DNA of 64,000 nt from CF-39 sp035651155. GTDB taxonomy: Bacteria; Chloroflexota; Limnocylindria; P2-11E. Each line of letters starts with the position of its first letter. Position 1 is the first letter of the stretch. Position numbers and translations under genes: made by a program. The stretch covers positions 183,383-247,382 of the forward strand of contig DASRGG010000002.1 in the NCBI GenBank assembly GCA_035651155.1, given 5' to 3'. The notes beneath the pieces were generated by a model. The model saw only the letters and a program-made list of their open reading frames with translations, searched no databases and was not told where the DNA came from. Of this stretch, positions 24,789-34,165 are shown piece by piece.

Positions 24789-25020
24789 GCGGTGAGCCTC
24801 GTAGGCGTGCGGGCAGGCGATGCCGCGACGAGGACGGAGACGCAACGGCGATGTCGCTCGCGGGTGACGCGGCGGCGGCGGTCGCGTGCGAGAGGAGAGT
24901 GGAGGGGCCCCGCCGCGGATGTGCCATCACGCATACGGTGGTGGCGGGGAGGCCAACTCCCGAGCACGCGACGCCGCCGCCGCGGCAGGACCCGCCAGCG
25001 CGGATGGCGACGACGCCGCG

Positions 25021-25962
25021 TCACCGCGGCACGTCGAGCCGCGCCAGCACGCGGCGGCAGACCGCGTCGGCGTCGAGCCCCTCGATCTCGGCCTCGGCGC
25101 GCAGCACGATGCGGTGGCGGAGCGTCGGGATGGCGAGCGCCTTCACGTCGTCGGGGGTCACGAAGTCGCGGCCCTCCATCGCGGCGGCGGTCTTCGCGGC
25201 GCGCAGCAGGTGGACGCCGGCGCGCGGGCTCGCGCCGAGGATGAGATCGGGCGAGCGGCGCGATTCCTCGACGATCCGCACGACGTAATCGAGCACGGAG
25301 TCCTCGACGGTCACCGCCTCCACCTCGGCGGCGCAGGCCTCGATGGTCCCCGCCGCGAACGGCTCCAGGCCGCTCACGTTCGCGAGGGGCTGTCCCTTGT
25401 CGTGCGCGCGCAGGATCGTCCGCTCCTCGCCCGCCTCGGGGTAGCGCACGACCGCCTTGAAGAGGAAGCGGTCGAGCTCGGCCTCGGGCAATGGGTACGT
25501 GCCCTCGTACTCCACCGGGTTCTGCGTCGCGAGCACGAGGAACGGGTGCGGCAGCGCCCGCGCCTCGCCCTCGAGCGTCACCTGCCGCTCCTCCATCGCC
25601 TCGAGCAGCGCCGCCTGCGCCTTCGCCGGCGCGCGGTTCACCTCGTCGGCGAGGACGACGTTGGCGAAGATCGGGCCCTCCTTGATGCGGAACGCGCTCG
25701 TGGTGATCTCGTACACCGAGGTGCCGGTGATGTCGCTCGGCATGAGGTCGGGCGTGAATTGGATCCGCTTGAACGTGCCGCCGATGAGCTGCGCGATCGT
25801 GCGCGCGAGCAGCGTCTTGGCCGTCCCGGGCACGCCCTCGATGAGCAGATGCCCGCCGAGCACGAGCGCGATGAACGCGAGGCGCACCGTCTCGTCCTGG
25901 CCGACGACGATGCGATGCACGTCGCGGCCGAAACGTTCCGATACCTCGCGCAGCGCGGTCAC
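25021..25962 (-). CDS. MoxR-family AAA+ ATPase
   Basis: The 313-aa protein has Walker A GVPGTAKT, Walker B VVLADEVNRAPAK, sensor 1 LATQNPVEYEGTYPLPEAELDRF and the arginine-rich C-terminal lid (GASPRAGVHLLRAAKTAA). MoxR ATPases act as chaperones for assembly of partner complexes. The GTG start overlaps the upstream DUF4350 stop as GTGA, so the genes are translationally coupled. Confidence 0.92.
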   Translation of the reverse strand: MTALREVSERFGRDVHRIVVGQDETVRLAFIALVLGGHLLIEGVPGTAKTLLARTIAQLIGGTFKRIQFTPDLMPSDITGTSVYEITTSAFRIKEGPIFANVVLADEVNRAPAKAQAALLEAMEERQVTLEGEARALPHPFLVLATQNPVEYEGTYPLPEAELDRFLFKAVVRYPEAGEERTILRAHDKGQPLANVSGLEPFAAGTIEACAAEVEAVTVEDSVLDYVVRIVEESRRSPDLILGASPRAGVHLLRAAKTAAAMEGRDFVTPDDVKALAIPTLRHRIVLRAEAEIEGLDADAVCRRVLARLDVPR

Positions 25963-27080
25963 GGCTCCGCCAGCAGACGGTCGATCTGGGCGACGGTACG
26001 AAGGAGCCGGTCTTCGCGCAAGGGCCGCGCGAGCGCCTCGTCGAGCGCGCGCGCCTGCGCGGCGCGCTCGCGGTCGTGCACCGCGAGCGCCGAGACGACG
26101 CGCTCGAAGGGCGTCGCGGGATCGAGCCCGAGCCGGCGCGCGAGGCCGGCACGCAGATCAGCGCGCAGGCGCATGCGCGCGATCTCGCCGCGGCCCGATC
26201 GCCGGACCAGTCCCGCGAAGCCCCGGATGTACTCGAGGCTGGAGCGCGCGGGACGCGCCTCGAGCGGCACCGGCGGTCCGAGCCGGCGCCCCGACAGCAG
26301 GAGGTACAGGAAGGCGACCGCGGCGGCGAACACGAGCGCGCGTCCGGGCCACGTCTCCTGCACGAGCACGGTGATGTCGCTCGTGGGATGCACGCCGTGG
26401 TGGTACTCGTCGAACGCGAGCGTGCCGCGCCCGAGCGCGGGCTTCACCAGCGCGAGCACGACGCGCGCGTTGTCCGCCTCCGCGAGCCCCGCGCCGGTGA
26501 ACGGCCACAGGCTCGCGACGACGATGAAGAGCCCGCTCCCCTCCTTCACGCTCGCCACGATCGGCGCGCGCCCGTCGGTCGCGAGGATGTCGGCGTTCGG
26601 GCCCACCCCGAGCGCGGCGCCGCGGTCGATCGAGAGCGTCCGCGCCGGCGGATCGGCGAAGGCCGCCGACCGCAGCTCGTGCTCGCCCGGCGCGGCGACG
26701 CCCGTGACGCGCATGCCGAACGCGTCGAGGAGCGGACGCTCCGCGAAGCCGAGGTCCGTCGCGAGCACGACCGTCCCACCGGACACGACGAAGTCGTGCA
26801 CGCGCGCCGCGTCGGCCTCGCTGACGCTCTCGGTGGCGCCCAGGAGCATGACGACGGACGGACCGCTCGCCTCGAACGCGGTGCCCTCGATGGTCGTCGT
26901 CGACGCGCCCATCGCCGTCAGGTAGCGGCGCAGCGCTCCCGCGCCGCCGGGCCCGTCGTCGTAGACCGATCCGCTGCGCGAGGCGCTCGCGCTCGGCGCG
27001 GCGGCGGTCGCGACGAGGACCGCGATGGCCACGATCGCGAAGGCGGCGGACGCGAGGTAGAGCGGATCGACGCGCCTCAT
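25959..27080 (-). CDS. DUF4350 membrane-anchored protein
   Basis: The 373-aa protein has an N-terminal helix, an extracytoplasmic GATase-like domain (residues 35-230; VYDDGPGGAGALRRYLTAMG and ATDLGFAERPLLD), a second helix near residue 255 and a cytosolic tail. This is the DUF4350 layout found between MoxR and DUF4129 genes. Start overlaps the DUF4129 stop as ATGA. No catalytic residues can be assigned. Confidence 0.78.
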   Translation of the reverse strand: MRRVDPLYLASAAFAIVAIAVLVATAAAPSASASRSGSVYDDGPGGAGALRRYLTAMGASTTTIEGTAFEASGPSVVMLLGATESVSEADAARVHDFVVSGGTVVLATDLGFAERPLLDAFGMRVTGVAAPGEHELRSAAFADPPARTLSIDRGAALGVGPNADILATDGRAPIVASVKEGSGLFIVVASLWPFTGAGLAEADNARVVLALVKPALGRGTLAFDEYHHGVHPTSDITVLVQETWPGRALVFAAAVAFLYLLLSGRRLGPPVPLEARPARSSLEYIRGFAGLVRRSGRGEIARMRLRADLRAGLARRLGLDPATPFERVVSALAVHDRERAAQARALDEALARPLREDRLLRTVAQIDRLLAEP

Positions 27081-27994
27081 GGGGCGATCCGCAGCGCGAG
27101 CTCGCGCGCGCGTCGCGCCTCGTCCGCCGACGGCTCGCGCAGTCCGAACCACGAGCGCTCGTAGATCGCGACGAGGTCGCGCAGCGAATCGGCGTGCGGG
27201 ATCGCGCTCGCGCGCGCGAGGAGCTCGCGGTCGGTGAGCGCGGGGTCGTAGCGGATCACGTCGCGCGCGGCGAGCGCCGCGATGACGTAGAGGTAGAGCG
27301 CGTGGAGCGCGTCGCGGGTGCGTCGGGCCGCGAGCGCCTCCTCGGCGGCGCGCAGGTGCGCGAGCGGATCGCCGCGCTCTTCGGCCGGCCCGCCGCCGGC
27401 GAGCACCTCGCGGCGCACGCGCTCGGGCAGCGCGCGGCCGAGCGTGGCGACCACGAACAGGATGACCGCCATGCCGAGCAGGCCGACGGCCGTGAGGAGC
27501 TGCCGCGGGTCGACGCCCGGACCGCGCAGCCCGGAGATGAACCGCAGGAGGACGCGGCCGAGCAGGTCGAAGAGATCGGCGCTCCCCGCTCCGGCGCCGG
27601 CCTGCCGCGCGATCTCGCGCAGTCGCGCGTCGGCCGCCGCGGGGTCGATCGCGGGCCGGCCGACCCGGACGAGCATGGCGAGGCGGGCGTTCACGCGCGC
27701 GATCGCGGCGTCGAGCGACGCGTCGGTGCCCTCGATGGTCGCGCCGAGCGCGGCGTCGTCGACGGCGATCGTCTGGCCCGACGGCAGCGTCACCGCGTCC
27801 GTGCGCCGCAGCAGCGCCTGCGCGTCGCCGACGAGCGCGCCGCGCAGCGCCGCGGGCGCGGCCCGGGCCCGCACGAGCAGGTCGTGGCCCTGCTCGAGAC
27901 GCTCGCGGTACTGCGCGAACGACACCGTGTCGGCCAGGGCGACGCTCGGGAAGAGCAGCGCGATCGCGACGGCGAGCGCGAGCGCGCGCGCTAC
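27077..27994 (-). CDS. DUF4129-containing exported membrane protein (non-canonical start)
   Basis: The protein has a signal-like N-terminus (ALALAVAIALLFPSVALA followed by DT), a long extracytoplasmic helical part, one helix near residue 190 and a C-terminal DUF4129 domain (ALHALYLYVIAALAARDVIR, DLVAIYERSWFGLREPSADE). The first canonical in-frame start falls after the signal sequence. GTA 27994 overlaps the upstream stop as GTAG and gives a normal 305-aa precursor. An indel or other start cannot be excluded. Confidence 0.75.
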   Translation of the reverse strand, partial: VARALALAVAIALLFPSVALADTVSFAQYRERLEQGHDLLVRARAAPAALRGALVGDAQALLRRTDAVTLPSGQTIAVDDAALGATIEGTDASLDAAIARVNARLAMLVRVGRPAIDPAAADARLREIARQAGAGAGSADLFDLLGRVLLRFISGLRGPGVDPRQLLTAVGLLGMAVILFVVATLGRALPERVRREVLAGGGPAEERGDPLAHLRAAEEALAARRTRDALHALYLYVIAALAARDVIRYDPALTDRELLARASAIPHADSLRDLVAIYERSWFGLREPSADEARRARELALRIAP

Positions 27995-28920
27995 GGCTCT
28001 CGCGGCAGCGCCTCCGCGGCGAGCTGGAGGTCGAAGGCCTCGCGGCGCACCCGCAGGTCGTAGTACAGCACCGCGAACGTGCCCCACTGCACCGGCGCCC
28101 AGGCGATGTTCGTGATGAGGTTCGCGGCCTGCTGGACGATCGTCCGAGCCGTCGGGTCGGAGATGAGCGAGCCGAGGAGGAGCGCCGAGAGCAGCGCGCC
28201 GATCACGGCGTTCAGCACGAGGAGAAGGAGCTGCAGGCCGATGATGCGCCAGCGGCTCCCGTGGGAGAGCCACCACGATCGCTGGAGGGCCGTCACCGGG
28301 CCCGCGTGCTCGAGCGTGGCGACGACCGGCGCGACGAGCGTGGAGGCGAAGATGTAGACCGTCGCCGCCAGCCCGAGGAGGACGCCGAGGGCGAAGAGGA
28401 TCGCCTGGTTCGCGAGGACGGCCACGATGACGAGCGCGACCCAGAGCACGAGCACGATGAGGAAGACGAGCAGGCTCGCCCCGATGATGCGCGGCGCGGC
28501 GCGAGCTCCCTCGCGGAACACCTCGGCCGCGGCGAGCGGACGGCGCAGGTACTGCGACGACGTCGCCGCGATGAGCGCGGCGCTCTGCACCGACAGGATG
28601 ACGACCGCGAGGACGGCCCCGACGACCCCGAGGACGACCGCCGCGACGATGGCCGCGCGGAGGTCGGCACGCGCGAAGTCCGGCGCGCGGCCGGCTGCGA
28701 GGTCCGCGAGCGGCCCGGCGAAGGCGAGGAGCGTGGACGCGAACGCGATCGCCATACCGGTGAGCAGGAGGAAGAGCACGAGGTACGGCACCGCCGACAC
28801 GGCGAAGAAGAGGAGCGGTCGCGAGCGGTAGAGGGCGAACACGCGGTCCACGATGTCGCCCACGCCGAGGGGGCGGAGCTGCGGGGCCTCCATGCCCGGT
28901 CGCGGCGGCGTTGCGTCCAC
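27991..28920 (-). CDS. Polytopic membrane protein, GDPD membrane-domain/YciC-like
   Basis: The 309-aa protein starts with PLGVGDIVDRVFALYRSRP and has six long hydrophobic helices with a central ALQRSWWLSHGSRWRIIGLQ segment. This is the pattern of the glycerophosphodiesterase membrane domain (YciC-like) family, which lacks enzymatic residues. It heads the DUF4129-DUF4350-MoxR-DUF58 series and may form a membrane platform for it. Confidence 0.65.
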   Translation of the reverse strand: MDATPPRPGMEAPQLRPLGVGDIVDRVFALYRSRPLLFFAVSAVPYLVLFLLLTGMAIAFASTLLAFAGPLADLAAGRAPDFARADLRAAIVAAVVLGVVGAVLAVVILSVQSAALIAATSSQYLRRPLAAAEVFREGARAAPRIIGASLLVFLIVLVLWVALVIVAVLANQAILFALGVLLGLAATVYIFASTLVAPVVATLEHAGPVTALQRSWWLSHGSRWRIIGLQLLLLVLNAVIGALLSALLLGSLISDPTARTIVQQAANLITNIAWAPVQWGTFAVLYYDLRVRREAFDLQLAAEALPREP

Positions 28921-28957
28921 GCGCGAATCCTAGGGCCGCGCGCCGCGCGGCCCGTCG

Positions 28958-31252
28958 CTAGACCGTCTCCACCGGTGCCGCGCCGCTCGCGCCCTCGCCG
29001 AGCCCGAGCCGGCGATAGAGCCAGACGAGCGGAGCGGGCGCCCACCAATTGATGCGGCCCAGGAGGCGCATCGTGGCCGGCACCACGAGGGTGCGCACGA
29101 GCGTCGCGTCGATCGCGACGGCGAGGGCCATGCCAAGGCCGATGGCCTTGATGATCAGGATCTCGGCGAGGCCGAACGCGGCGAAGACGCCGACCATGAT
29201 CGCCGCCGCGCCGGTGATGAGACGGCCGCTGCGCTGGAGGCCCTCCGCGACGGCGGCGGTGTTGTCGCCGAGCCGGCGGTACTCCTCCTGGATGCGCGAC
29301 AGCAGCAGCACCTCGTAGTCCATCGACAGCCCGAAGACCGTGCAGAACATGATCACGGGCAGCGTGGGATCGATCGACCCCGACGCGACGAACCCGAGCT
29401 GATCGGAAAGATGCCCTTCCTGGAAGACCCAGACGAGCGCGCCGAACGACGCGCTGATCGAAAGCAGGTTCATCACGACCGCCTTGAGCGGCAGCACGAC
29501 GGATCCGAGGAGCAGGAACAGCACGGCGATCGTCGCGAGCATGATGTAGCCGACCGCCACCGGCGTGCGGCCGACGATGAAGCTCACCGTGTCGAGGTCG
29601 ATCGCGCTGAAGCCCGTGACGAGGAGCTCGGAGCCGGGCGGCGCGGCGAGCGCGCGGATCGCGCGGACGGTGTCGCGCGCGTCGTCGCTGCCGAACCGCT
29701 CGTTCGTGACGACGTCGAACAGCACGATGTGCTCGCCGACCGTCTGCTTCAGGAGCGCCTGCAGACGCGGCTCGCCGATGAGGCCGACCAGCGCCTGGAG
29801 CTGCGGTGGGCGCCGCGCGGGCGGGATGGTGTAGAGCGCGGTGTAGTCGGAGGCGCCGAGACGCGGATCGAGCGAGAACGGGGACTGCACCTTCTCGACG
29901 CGCGGGATCGCGGCGAGACGCTTCTGGAGGTCGACGAGCTGCGGGATGTGGTCGGCGGAGAGCGGCTGACCGCCGCCGTAGCGCACCACCGCCTCGACGT
30001 GGTTCTGTCCCGCGCCCGGGAAGTCCGACGTGAGCTTCTCGTACGCCGCGCGCGATTCCTCGTGCTTGGGCAGCATCTGCACGTCGCCGAGCGCGAGCCG
30101 CAGGTTGAGGAACGGCGAGCCCACGAACAGGATGAAGAGGACGCAGGGGACGAGCACGAGGAGCGGGCGGCGCATCACCCCAACCGCGATCGCGTGCCAC
30201 GCGCCGCGCCCCGTCGGATCCGGCGCGAGCACGGGGATGCGCAAGAGGTCGATCCGCCGGCCGATCACCGATAGCAGCGCCGGCAGGAACGTGAGCCCGT
30301 AGAAGACCGCGCTCGCGACGACGATCGCGCCGGCGATGCCCATCGACGAGAGGTACGTTCCCTCGTAGAAGAGCATCCCCGAGAGCCCGATCGCGACGGT
30401 CAGGCCGGAGAAGGTGACCGCGCGTCCCGATGTGGCCATCGCGGTGGCGGTCGCGACCTCGATGCTCTTGCCGCGGTGGAGCTCCTCGCGGAAGCGGTTC
30501 GCGACGAAGAGCGAGTAGTCGATCGCCACGCCGAGGCCGATGAGCGTCACGACGTTCTCGGCGTAGACCGACACGGTCTGGGTGCGCGAGAGGAGGAACA
30601 TGCCCGCGACGCCGCCCATGACCGCGAGGATCCCGACGCCGAGCGGGATGAGCGCGGCGACGACGGTGCCGAACACGATGAGCAGCAGCGCCGCGGCGAG
30701 CGGCAGCGACACCGTCTCGGCGCGGCGCAGGTCCTGCTCGAGGATCACGTTGAAGCCGTTGTTGATCGCCGGTACGCCCGTCGCCTGGACCTGGAGCGTG
30801 TTCGAGGCGATCTTCGCGCGCAGCTCGGGGTAGTAATCGCGCGCGACCGCGAGCTCGTCCTTGAGGTTCACGTTCGCGGCCACGTCGTGCCCGCTCCGCG
30901 AGCGCAGGGTGCTCGGATCGGCGACGCTGGCGTCGTACGGCGTGACGATGGACACGACGCGCGGATCGCCCTTCAGCGGAGCGAGCGCGGCGTCGACGGC
31001 GGCACGGAACTTCGGGTCGTCCCACGCGAGCGCGTCGGAGGAGAAGATGACGGTGAAGTTCGTCGCGCTCGGAAGCTCTTCCTGCAGGATCTTCGTCGCC
31101 CGTCCGGATTCCGCGGTCTCGATGAAGCCGCCGCTCTCGAGCTTGCCGCCCTGGAGTGCCACGTATCCCGAGCCGACGAGGAGGAGCGCGGAGACGAGCA
31201 GGACGAGCCAGCGGAAGCGGTAGACGAAGTGACCCCAGGCGGCGAACAACAC
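28958..31252 (-). CDS. MMPL-family RND transporter
   Basis: The 764-aa protein has the MMPL plan: an N-terminal helix, an extracytoplasmic domain (residues 35-185), six helices, a second external domain and six more helices. The proton-relay region is visible as GLGVAIDYSLFVANRFREE in the first half and FGLSMDYEVLLLSRIQEEY in the second. MMPL proteins export lipids or hydrophobic compounds. No lipid synthesis gene adjoins it, so the cargo is unknown. Confidence 0.9.
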   Translation of the reverse strand: MLFAAWGHFVYRFRWLVLLVSALLLVGSGYVALQGGKLESGGFIETAESGRATKILQEELPSATNFTVIFSSDALAWDDPKFRAAVDAALAPLKGDPRVVSIVTPYDASVADPSTLRSRSGHDVAANVNLKDELAVARDYYPELRAKIASNTLQVQATGVPAINNGFNVILEQDLRRAETVSLPLAAALLLIVFGTVVAALIPLGVGILAVMGGVAGMFLLSRTQTVSVYAENVVTLIGLGVAIDYSLFVANRFREELHRGKSIEVATATAMATSGRAVTFSGLTVAIGLSGMLFYEGTYLSSMGIAGAIVVASAVFYGLTFLPALLSVIGRRIDLLRIPVLAPDPTGRGAWHAIAVGVMRRPLLVLVPCVLFILFVGSPFLNLRLALGDVQMLPKHEESRAAYEKLTSDFPGAGQNHVEAVVRYGGGQPLSADHIPQLVDLQKRLAAIPRVEKVQSPFSLDPRLGASDYTALYTIPPARRPPQLQALVGLIGEPRLQALLKQTVGEHIVLFDVVTNERFGSDDARDTVRAIRALAAPPGSELLVTGFSAIDLDTVSFIVGRTPVAVGYIMLATIAVLFLLLGSVVLPLKAVVMNLLSISASFGALVWVFQEGHLSDQLGFVASGSIDPTLPVIMFCTVFGLSMDYEVLLLSRIQEEYRRLGDNTAAVAEGLQRSGRLITGAAAIMVGVFAAFGLAEILIIKAIGLGMALAVAIDATLVRTLVVPATMRLLGRINWWAPAPLVWLYRRLGLGEGASGAAPVETV

Positions 31253-31328
31253 GACCCTCCCGGCCTCTGATGCGGCGGCGACTAGCGTACGGTCGGATGC
31301 CCGCGCGTGCGAGAATGAGCGGTGCCAG

Positions 31329-31402
31329 CGGGGTGTAGCGCAATTGGTAGCGCGCAGCCTTTGGGAGGCTGAGATTTCCGGGTTCGAGTCCCGGCACCCC
31401 GA
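31329..31402 (+). tRNA. tRNA-Pro (UGG)
   Basis: The 74-nt cloverleaf has a 7-bp acceptor (CGGGGTG with CACCCCG), D arm, anticodon stem CAGCC/GGCTG with loop TTTGGGA (anticodon TGG at 31362-31364) and T arm GGTTCGAGTCC. The 3' CCA is not encoded. A degraded HNH-type gene ends four bases beyond it on the other strand. Confidence 0.96.
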
Positions 31403-31405
31403 CAG

Positions 31406-31760
31406 CTAGTTCCTTCTGCGAGTGCCGGTCGCGCGCTTCACGGTGCGACGCACGTGACAATTCGCGCACACGAGCTCGCATTTTCTTCAGCTCTTCGAGG
31501 ACGAGCTCGCGCGAGTGGTGGCCGATCATGGTGCCGATCTCGCGGGGCGTTCCTGCTTTCAGCGAATTCGTCCACTCGCGCTCGGCATAGTACTCACGGT
31601 CGTACGCGTTTCGGCAGTCGCGGCGATAGGTGAACTCGCCCGTGAGTGAGTTGTGGAATTCTGAAGCAGGCTTCCATTCGTGACATCGCGCACACCGATG
31701 GACGGCCGGTACATCTGGCTCGCCGTCGGATTGGCCACGACTCGCGTCTTCGTCGCTCAC
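31406..31760 (-). pseudogene. HNH endonuclease-like gene with a +1 frameshift
   Basis: GTG 31760 starts a frame with a zinc-knuckle-like HRCARCHEWKPASEFHNS and RRDCRNAYDREYY. It continues as REIGTMIGHHSRELVLEELK, then loses the family frame at a run of four A (near 31489). Skipping one A restores KKCELVCANCHVRRT, the invariant HNH C-terminus, and a stop at 31408-31406. The unshifted frame has no stop for kilobases. Either an indel (real or sequencing) or a programmed shift explains this. A Cys of the second zinc pair is replaced by Arg. The gene abuts tRNA-Pro, a common insertion place for mobile DNA. Confidence 0.6.
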
Positions 31761-31888
31761 GCCGCAGCTTCCCGTGCGTCGTGGGGAGTGAGTTCGTCCT
31801 TCAGCCACTTCTGACCCCAACGGGCACGTGCGAAGGTGCGGATGATGTGGCAGTTCGTGCTCGTACCTGGCCGGTGATCCCACTGCAT
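31757..31888 (-). CDS. Small HNH-like fragment (DHRPG motif)
   Basis: ATG 31888 follows TGAGGTC and encodes 43 aa beginning MQWDHRPGTSTN. The D-H-x-P-G box is typical of the first His region of phage-type HNH nucleases, but the matching CxxCH end is missing. Its TGA overlaps the GTG of the next HNH-like frame. It may be a remnant of the same or a related nuclease gene. Confidence 0.4.
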   Translation of the reverse strand: MQWDHRPGTSTNCHIIRTFARARWGQKWLKDELTPHDAREAAA

Positions 31889-31917
31889 GACCTCAGGTGG
31901 GAAGAACGCGATCGCCC

Positions 31918-33249
31918 TCAGCCCGCGTCGACCGCCACGATCTCTGCGGGCCACGCCACCTTCGGCATGACCCCGATCAAGGTTCCGTCGCGGGCGTCGA
32001 TCGCGTTCACCGTGCCGTCCTCGCGTGCGAGGGCGTAGAGCCGCAGTCCGTCCGGGCTCACCGCGACCGTCTCGTAGCGACCCTCGCGGCTCAGCAGCCG
32101 CGCCTTCAGCGTGCCGACATCGATCGACCAGATGCCGGTCGTGCCCAGCACGTAGAGCGTCGTGCCGTCCGGCGAGAGGATCGCGCCGGTGCCGTAGCCC
32201 ATCTTCCCGTACGCGACCGGGTGCACGAACGCGAGGGCCGCGTCGAGGAAGCCCCGTTCGCTCCGGGTGTCGGCGAGCGGCGCGCTGCGGCGGATCCGCA
32301 GCGACGCCGGGTCGATCTCGTGGATGAGCGCCGCCGCGGGATTCACGACGTAGAGCGTCTTCCCGTCGCGCGACGCGACGAGGGACCACGCGAGCACGTC
32401 CTCGCCGGTGAGAACGCGCTCGACCGGCAACCGGAGCGTGCGCGCGGTCCGTGATGCCGCGTCGATGCGCACGATCGTCGTGAGCGGTATGACCTGGATG
32501 ACGTCGGGCGAGGGATGCAGCGTCTCCGTCGCGCTCATGAGCTGGAACGCGTACGTCCCGACGTAGACCCGGCGATACGAATCGCCGAGCCCCGGCACCT
32601 GGTCGCCGCCGACATCGAGGAGCGCGCGGGTCTTGGTGTCGTACACGCGCAGCCGCGACGCGCTCGGCAGCTGTACCGGCGTGTACTCGCCCAGGTACAG
32701 GAAGCGACCGTCGTTCGACAGCCCCTCGGTGGTGTAGCGGCCATCGAGCTGGATCGTGTCGAGGTGGAACGTCGCGAGGTCGAGGACCCCGAAGGTCGTC
32801 CGCGCGGTCCACGCGCCGCTCTGGTCGGTGAAGTTGTACGAGCTGCCGAAGAGCACGAGGTGCGTCCCGTCCGCCGACGCGCCGGCGAGCGACGGGAAGC
32901 CGCGCCGCGGCTGCCAGGTGCCCTCGACCGTGCGCGACCCGATCGTCGCACCGGTGCGCCGGTCGATCTTCTTCACCAGGGTCGAGGCACCGGCGGGCTC
33001 GAGCGCGACGAGCGTCACGCCGTCAGGGAGCAGGAGGCCGTCGGGCAGCGAGCGCACGAGCTCGGACGTCGCGACCTTGCGCACCGCGATCGCGGGTTGC
33101 TGTCCACCCTCGCGCAGGCTGATGAGGTCGCCGGTCGGGATCGTTCGCGGCGAGGCCGTGGGCGACGCACCGGGGGCCGTGGTCACGGCGCTCGGCCCGC
33201 AGGTGAGCAGCAGAGCGAGCGCGACGATCAAACAGGCCGTTCGAGCCAT
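31918..33249 (-). CDS. Beta-propeller lipoprotein (YncE-like)
   Basis: The 443-aa protein has a lipobox (ALLLTC), a Thr/Ser/Pro linker (TTAPGASPTASPRT) and repeated blade motifs such as SNDGRFLYLGEY, SRDGKTLYVVNP, SPDGTTLYVLGT and SPDGLRLYALAR. Seven-bladed YncE-type propellers bind ligands or DNA outside the membrane. ATG 33249 was chosen because the signal peptide begins there. No partner gene reveals its role. Confidence 0.8.
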   Translation of the reverse strand: MARTACLIVALALLLTCGPSAVTTAPGASPTASPRTIPTGDLISLREGGQQPAIAVRKVATSELVRSLPDGLLLPDGVTLVALEPAGASTLVKKIDRRTGATIGSRTVEGTWQPRRGFPSLAGASADGTHLVLFGSSYNFTDQSGAWTARTTFGVLDLATFHLDTIQLDGRYTTEGLSNDGRFLYLGEYTPVQLPSASRLRVYDTKTRALLDVGGDQVPGLGDSYRRVYVGTYAFQLMSATETLHPSPDVIQVIPLTTIVRIDAASRTARTLRLPVERVLTGEDVLAWSLVASRDGKTLYVVNPAAALIHEIDPASLRIRRSAPLADTRSERGFLDAALAFVHPVAYGKMGYGTGAILSPDGTTLYVLGTTGIWSIDVGTLKARLLSREGRYETVAVSPDGLRLYALAREDGTVNAIDARDGTLIGVMPKVAWPAEIVAVDAG

Positions 33250-33283
33250 CACCACCGATACAACGCGGACGCCGCGTGGTTCC

Positions 33284-34144
33284 TCACCCCAGCGCGAGCG
33301 CGACGATGCCGGCCACCATCGCCGCAGCACCGATGCCGCGTCGCGCGCCCCGGCCCTCCGACAGCACGCGCGCGCCGAGCAGCGTGCCGAACAGGATCCC
33401 GATCTCCCGCGCGGGTGCGACGTAGGACACGGCGCTGATCGCGAGCGCGGTGAGCATGCAGAGGTACGAGAGCCGGCTCACGATGCCGACGAAGAAGACC
33501 GGGCCGCGCTGCGTCGTCCACACGGCCCGCAGCTCGGCGCGGCGCCGGAGCGCGACCGGCGCGACGACGACGGCCTGCCCGCCGATGGTCATCCAGTCGT
33601 ACACCAGAGGCGGGATGAGCACGAGCGACACCGCGGTCTTGTCCCACAGCGTGTACAGCGCGATGAGCACTCCGGTCGCGAGCGCGTAGCCGACGGCGCG
33701 TCCGGCGCCGCGCGCGCGCAGGGAGCGCGGATCGCCGGTCAGCACGAGCGCGCCCGCCACGATCGCGAGCGCCCCGCCCAGCGCGAGGAGCGACGGGCGC
33801 TCGCCCAGGATCGCGATGGCGCCGAGCGTGGCGAGGAGCGGTCCGGTCGCGCGCGCGATCGGATACACGAGCGAGAGATCGCCGGCGCGATAGCCCGCGG
33901 TGAGCGTCGCGAAGTACACCGTCTGCAGGACGACCGCCATCGCGACGAACGCGAGCGCGATCCAGCCGAGCTGCGGCCGCGCGACGACGAGGATCGCGAT
34001 CGCGAACGGCATGTACGCGAGCGCGCCGATGACGTACGCGACGAAGAGGAACGGCTGCCCGGCGCCGGCGCGTTTCGCGACGAGGTTCCACGTCGCGTGC
34101 ATGGCCGCCGATGCGAGGACGAGCCCGAGCGCGAGCGCGGTCAC
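33284..34144 (-). CDS. EamA-family (DMT) transporter
   Basis: The 286-aa protein has ten hydrophobic helices in two repeats, with SAAMHATWNLVAKRAG at the start and VSYVAPAREIGILFGTLLGA near the end, the usual EamA pattern. It lies just downstream of gltB on the same strand, 22 nt away, and could share its transcript. Cargo unknown. Confidence 0.82.
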   Translation of the reverse strand: MTALALGLVLASAAMHATWNLVAKRAGAGQPFLFVAYVIGALAYMPFAIAILVVARPQLGWIALAFVAMAVVLQTVYFATLTAGYRAGDLSLVYPIARATGPLLATLGAIAILGERPSLLALGGALAIVAGALVLTGDPRSLRARGAGRAVGYALATGVLIALYTLWDKTAVSLVLIPPLVYDWMTIGGQAVVVAPVALRRRAELRAVWTTQRGPVFFVGIVSRLSYLCMLTALAISAVSYVAPAREIGILFGTLLGARVLSEGRGARRGIGAAAMVAGIVALALG

Positions 34145-34165
34145 GCCCGCAGGCTAGCGCGACTC

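Noticed and set aside
28293..31883. A frame of about 1200 codons running through the MMPL gene and antisense through tRNA-Pro.
   Set aside because: Only its first 100 codons resemble a protein (HNH-like); the rest is shadow of the MMPL gene in another frame, and the piece PGLEPGNLSLPKAA is the usual false translation of a tRNA.
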